DNA from: Paracoccaceae bacterium | GTDB taxonomy: Bacteria; Pseudomonadota; Alphaproteobacteria; Rhodobacterales; Rhodobacteraceae | Assembly: GCA_022823605.1 (NCBI GenBank) | Contig: JAJEHS010000006.1 | Location: 248,001 to 312,000, forward strand | Direction: 5' to 3' | Length of the DNA stretch: 64,000 nucleotides | Shown here: positions 61,715-64,000 of the stretch, one piece after another | How the letters are laid out: each line of letters opens with the position of its first letter | How positions within the stretch are numbered: position 1 is the stretch's first letter | Notes under the pieces: model-generated | What the model was told of the DNA's origin: nothing | Databases searched by the model: none | What the model saw: the letters and a program-made list of their open reading frames with translations, nothing else | Position numbers and translations under genes: made by a program

Positions 61715-63193
61715 ATGAACAAGAAAAGTATGTCTTCCGCTGATGGGATCAAAGCCAATTCCAGCCAAGATGAGTTCGGGGAACTTCAAATGTCCCCAGT
61801 TGAAATGCTCAATCTTGCTAATAGGACAGCAGAACTCTTGATTGAGAGAATCCAGAATCTGCCCTCCGAAAATGCTTGGGATGGGGACTTTAGGGGGGAA
61901 CTAGAAAATCGTTTGCTTGAAGCACCGCCGGAAACTGGGACTTCTGCTTTGGAAGTTATAGAGCGGGCCATGAAAGAAGTCCTACCTTACGCACTTCGAC
62001 TCGATCATCCCCGTAGTTTTGCTTTTGTTTCTTCTTCACCTACTTGGCCAGGTATACTGGCTGATTTTATTGCTTCAGCCTACAATCCCAACTTAGCAAC
62101 CTGGTTGACGGCTAGTGGTCCTTCTCAATTGGAACTGGTGGTTATTGAATGGTTCAAGAATTGGATTGGTTATCCAGAGAGTGCAGGTGGACTATTGGTG
62201 AGTGGAGGTTCAGCAGCAGCACTCAACGCTTTTTTTGCAGCAAGGGAAGCTGCTGGCAATCCAGAAAAACCTACTGTGTACATGAGTGACCAGAGTCATA
62301 GCGCTCAGCTTCGTGCTGCAAGGATCGTGGGTGTAAACGCAAATTGCATTCGTAAAATTCCCGTTGACAAGAATTTTCGCCTGGATTTGAAGGAACTCGT
62401 ACTATCAGTATCTGAGGATCGTGCTGCTGGGTTCAATCCAATTGCCATCTGTGCAAATGCAGGTACCGCTGGCAATGGAGCTATTGACCCACTTAACGAG
62501 ATGTCCGAATATTGTTCGAAAGAAAATATTTGGCTTCATGTTGATGCCGCTTATGGTGGATTTGCATTGCTTACAAAAAAAGGCAAACAACTCCTGCAAG
62601 GAATCGAAAAAGCTGATTCAATTGGACTTGATGGCCACAAATGGCTCTTCCAGCCTTACGAAGTTGGAGGGCTCATGGTTAAGGATATACGTAATTTAGA
62701 AAATGCCTTTGCAGTTCATCATGATGTTCTCCAAGATACTATTTGGGGAGCAAACCATCCCAACTTCTCGGATAAAAGTTACCAGCTTAGCCGTTCTTTT
62801 CGTGCATTGAAAGTATGGATGTCAATTCAGACTTTTGGTTTGGCTGCATTTCGGCGTGCGGTTGAAAGAGGGATGGATTTTGCAGATCAATCAGAAAAAT
62901 ATATTCAGGAAAGCAATATCCTGGAATTGTTAGCTCCCGCTTCTCTAGGGATCGTTTGCTTTCGGATCAATCCCTCTGATGAGAAACTAGATGAAGATTT
63001 GGTAGAAGAAATCAACAGGACGGTACTTGCCCGGGTTTTTTGGGAGGACAATGCCATCATTTCCTCAACGCTTGTCGAAAAGAAATTTGCTTTACGACTC
63101 TGCATAATCAATCATAACACAACTTGGAAAGACGTATTGGAAACACTTGTTGTTATTGAACAATTTGGCAAAGAGGAATTATCCAAGGTCTGA
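61715..63193 (+). CDS. PLP-dependent group II decarboxylase (aromatic-L-amino-acid type)
   Basis: A 492-residue pyridoxal phosphate enzyme. Seen: TWLTASGPSQLELVVIEWFK near 129, VSGGSAAALNAFFAAREAAG near 168, HVDAAYGGFALL near 276 (Asp contacting the PLP ring), and the Schiff-base lysine in LDGHKWLFQPYEVGGLMV near 310. This pattern fits decarboxylases for aromatic amino acids, diaminobutyrate, glutamate and related substrates; the substrate is not determined. No transporter or regulator is adjacent, so its role is open. Confidence 0.9.
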   Translation: MNKKSMSSADGIKANSSQDEFGELQMSPVEMLNLANRTAELLIERIQNLPSENAWDGDFRGELENRLLEAPPETGTSALEVIERAMKEVLPYALRLDHPRSFAFVSSSPTWPGILADFIASAYNPNLATWLTASGPSQLELVVIEWFKNWIGYPESAGGLLVSGGSAAALNAFFAAREAAGNPEKPTVYMSDQSHSAQLRAARIVGVNANCIRKIPVDKNFRLDLKELVLSVSEDRAAGFNPIAICANAGTAGNGAIDPLNEMSEYCSKENIWLHVDAAYGGFALLTKKGKQLLQGIEKADSIGLDGHKWLFQPYEVGGLMVKDIRNLENAFAVHHDVLQDTIWGANHPNFSDKSYQLSRSFRALKVWMSIQTFGLAAFRRAVERGMDFADQSEKYIQESNILELLAPASLGIVCFRINPSDEKLDEDLVEEINRTVLARVFWEDNAIISSTLVEKKFALRLCIINHNTTWKDVLETLVVIEQFGKEELSKV

Positions 63194-63642
63194 ATGCTTG
63201 GCAGGCCACTGTTAGTCATGTTGACTCTTCGTCCTAAATGGTGAAGGTCAACTACCTACTCCCCAGGATATTCCAGACCATCCAAATGGGAGTAAATATC
63301 GTTATTAACCGCTGAAAAAGACGAAGCCCCTTTTCTCTTTGCGGACATTGCTGATCAACTGTTGAATATTGCGAGGAAGATCAGGACCAAGATTGCGATA
63401 ATGATTACATTTCTTGAAAATTTTATAAAGGTGGAAAAATCCCTTTCGTTTTGCTCAACATTCATTGAACCATGTTTATATTCCGACACTAGGTTTCCCT
63501 TTATTTAACAAGTTGCAGGTCAATATTTCAAATTACCATTTGTTGGTTGTGCATTTATATAATCATATTTTCCTTGAACCCAACAAATTCACAATGTTTA
63601 ATCAAAATATAGCAAAAATGGATCCCTGATCGACTGAAAAAA
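63194..63642. other. Spacer before the right-edge gene
   Basis: These 449 bases separate the decarboxylase from the convergent gene at the right edge. No protein-like open frame, tRNA or strong terminator was seen. The right half is AT-rich. Confidence 0.5.
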
Positions 63643-64000
63643 CTAATTCAATTGCCAAGTGAAATAACCCTTCTCATGATCGGTTCTGCTAATTTTCCCT
63701 TCCTTCCACAAAAAATTCAGGTGGGCATAAGCCTCGGCTGTTGCCAATCCGAATTCTCTTTCGGGTATTCTTCTTCCAAATAGGATTTCAAAGCACTCAA
63801 TAACTGTTCTTGGCTCGGTTAGATAAGACAACAAACTGTCCAGACAAACCTTATGATGATCGATGAGTTGCCCCAAACGTTCCTTTACACCCCTGAAGGG
63901 TGACTTGTGTCCAGCCAGCACAAGGGTTTCATTATTTGTTGTTTCATAAAATATCCGGCAAGACTCCAACCATTCTTTCAAAGGATTTGCTTCGGGTTCC
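63643..64000 (-). CDS. MBL-fold hydrolase, C-terminal part (cut by window edge)
   Basis: A partial minus-strand gene: the frame is still open at base 64000, so the N-terminal metal-binding part lies outside the window. The visible 118 residues contain VLAGHKSPFRG, the last histidine strand of a metallo-beta-lactamase fold, and then a winged-helix-like C-terminal domain (RLGQLIDHHKV, AYAHLNFLWKEGKI), typical of LACTB2/beta-lactamase-like hydrolases. An internal ATG at 63981 is not the true start. The function cannot be set from this part. Confidence 0.8.
   Translation of the reverse strand, partial: EPEANPLKEWLESCRIFYETTNNETLVLAGHKSPFRGVKERLGQLIDHHKVCLDSLLSYLTEPRTVIECFEILFGRRIPEREFGLATAEAYAHLNFLWKEGKISRTDHEKGYFTWQLN

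Overview
The window looks like chromosomal DNA of an alphaproteobacterium. The evidence is a DUF1013/TrcR-type cell-cycle regulator, COQ9, a membrane-anchored CycM-type cytochrome c beside prephenate dehydratase, the small SRP RNA near dnaX-ybaB-recR, a phasin, and KDO synthesis (Gram-negative outer membrane). By eye the base composition is moderately AT-rich. No insertion sequence, prophage or CRISPR array is visible. The species cannot be named from the sequence alone.

Layout. 1-2.9 kb: the tail of nhaA, then kdsA and a phosphohexomutase. 3.0-4.9 kb: tRNA-Gln(UUG), an AT-rich spacer and a HipA-like kinase toxin followed by an overlapping HTH gene. 5-12.7 kb: a sulfatase island. On the minus strand are a metallo-beta-lactamase-fold hydrolase and a sulfatase; divergently there is a tripartite tricarboxylate transporter (tctCBA) translationally coupled to a second sulfatase. 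12.9-13.7 kb: ppk2. 13.9-22.6 kb: a catabolic locus with an NMT1/THI5-like ABC importer, cytosine-deaminase-like amidohydrolase, FAD oxidase, two flavodoxin-fold reductases and a creatininase-family hydrolase; a hydratase/FAH-fold enzyme and a Rid-family protein lie on the opposite strand. This is the best candidate for an undescribed pathway. 22.7-28.6 kb: a diheme cytochrome c, a cytochrome c', a GDSL esterase divergent from ybbA-ybbP, and an exonuclease. 28.6-31.4 kb: a purine-catabolism operon (a PuuE-UraD fusion, AllE, AllA). 31.9-34.7 kb: glnD. 35-40.3 kb: a phasin with operator-like repeats, then a second tctCBA operon with AtuA-like (DUF1446) and DUF4387 genes.

40.3-64 kb is mostly housekeeping: hemC/hemE/hemF, recR-ybaB-dnaX, a DUF2461 protein, SRP RNA, nudC, pheA, cytochrome c, the yejABEF peptide importer, a D,D-carboxypeptidase with a SPOR-like tail, a HAD hydrolase, clpS, trcR, a quinone oxidoreductase with coq9, rpsU, a PLP decarboxylase and a partial MBL-fold gene at the right edge.

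The accessory part suggests a scavenger of dissolved organic nitrogen and sulfur: four importers with solute-binding proteins, intracellular sulfatases, heterocycle and purine breakdown, and GlnD-based nitrogen sensing. Three of the four importer operons carry a strong stem-loop just downstream of the binding-protein gene. None of the catabolic operons has an adjacent regulator gene. All functional calls rest on motif and family recognition by eye; no database search was run.
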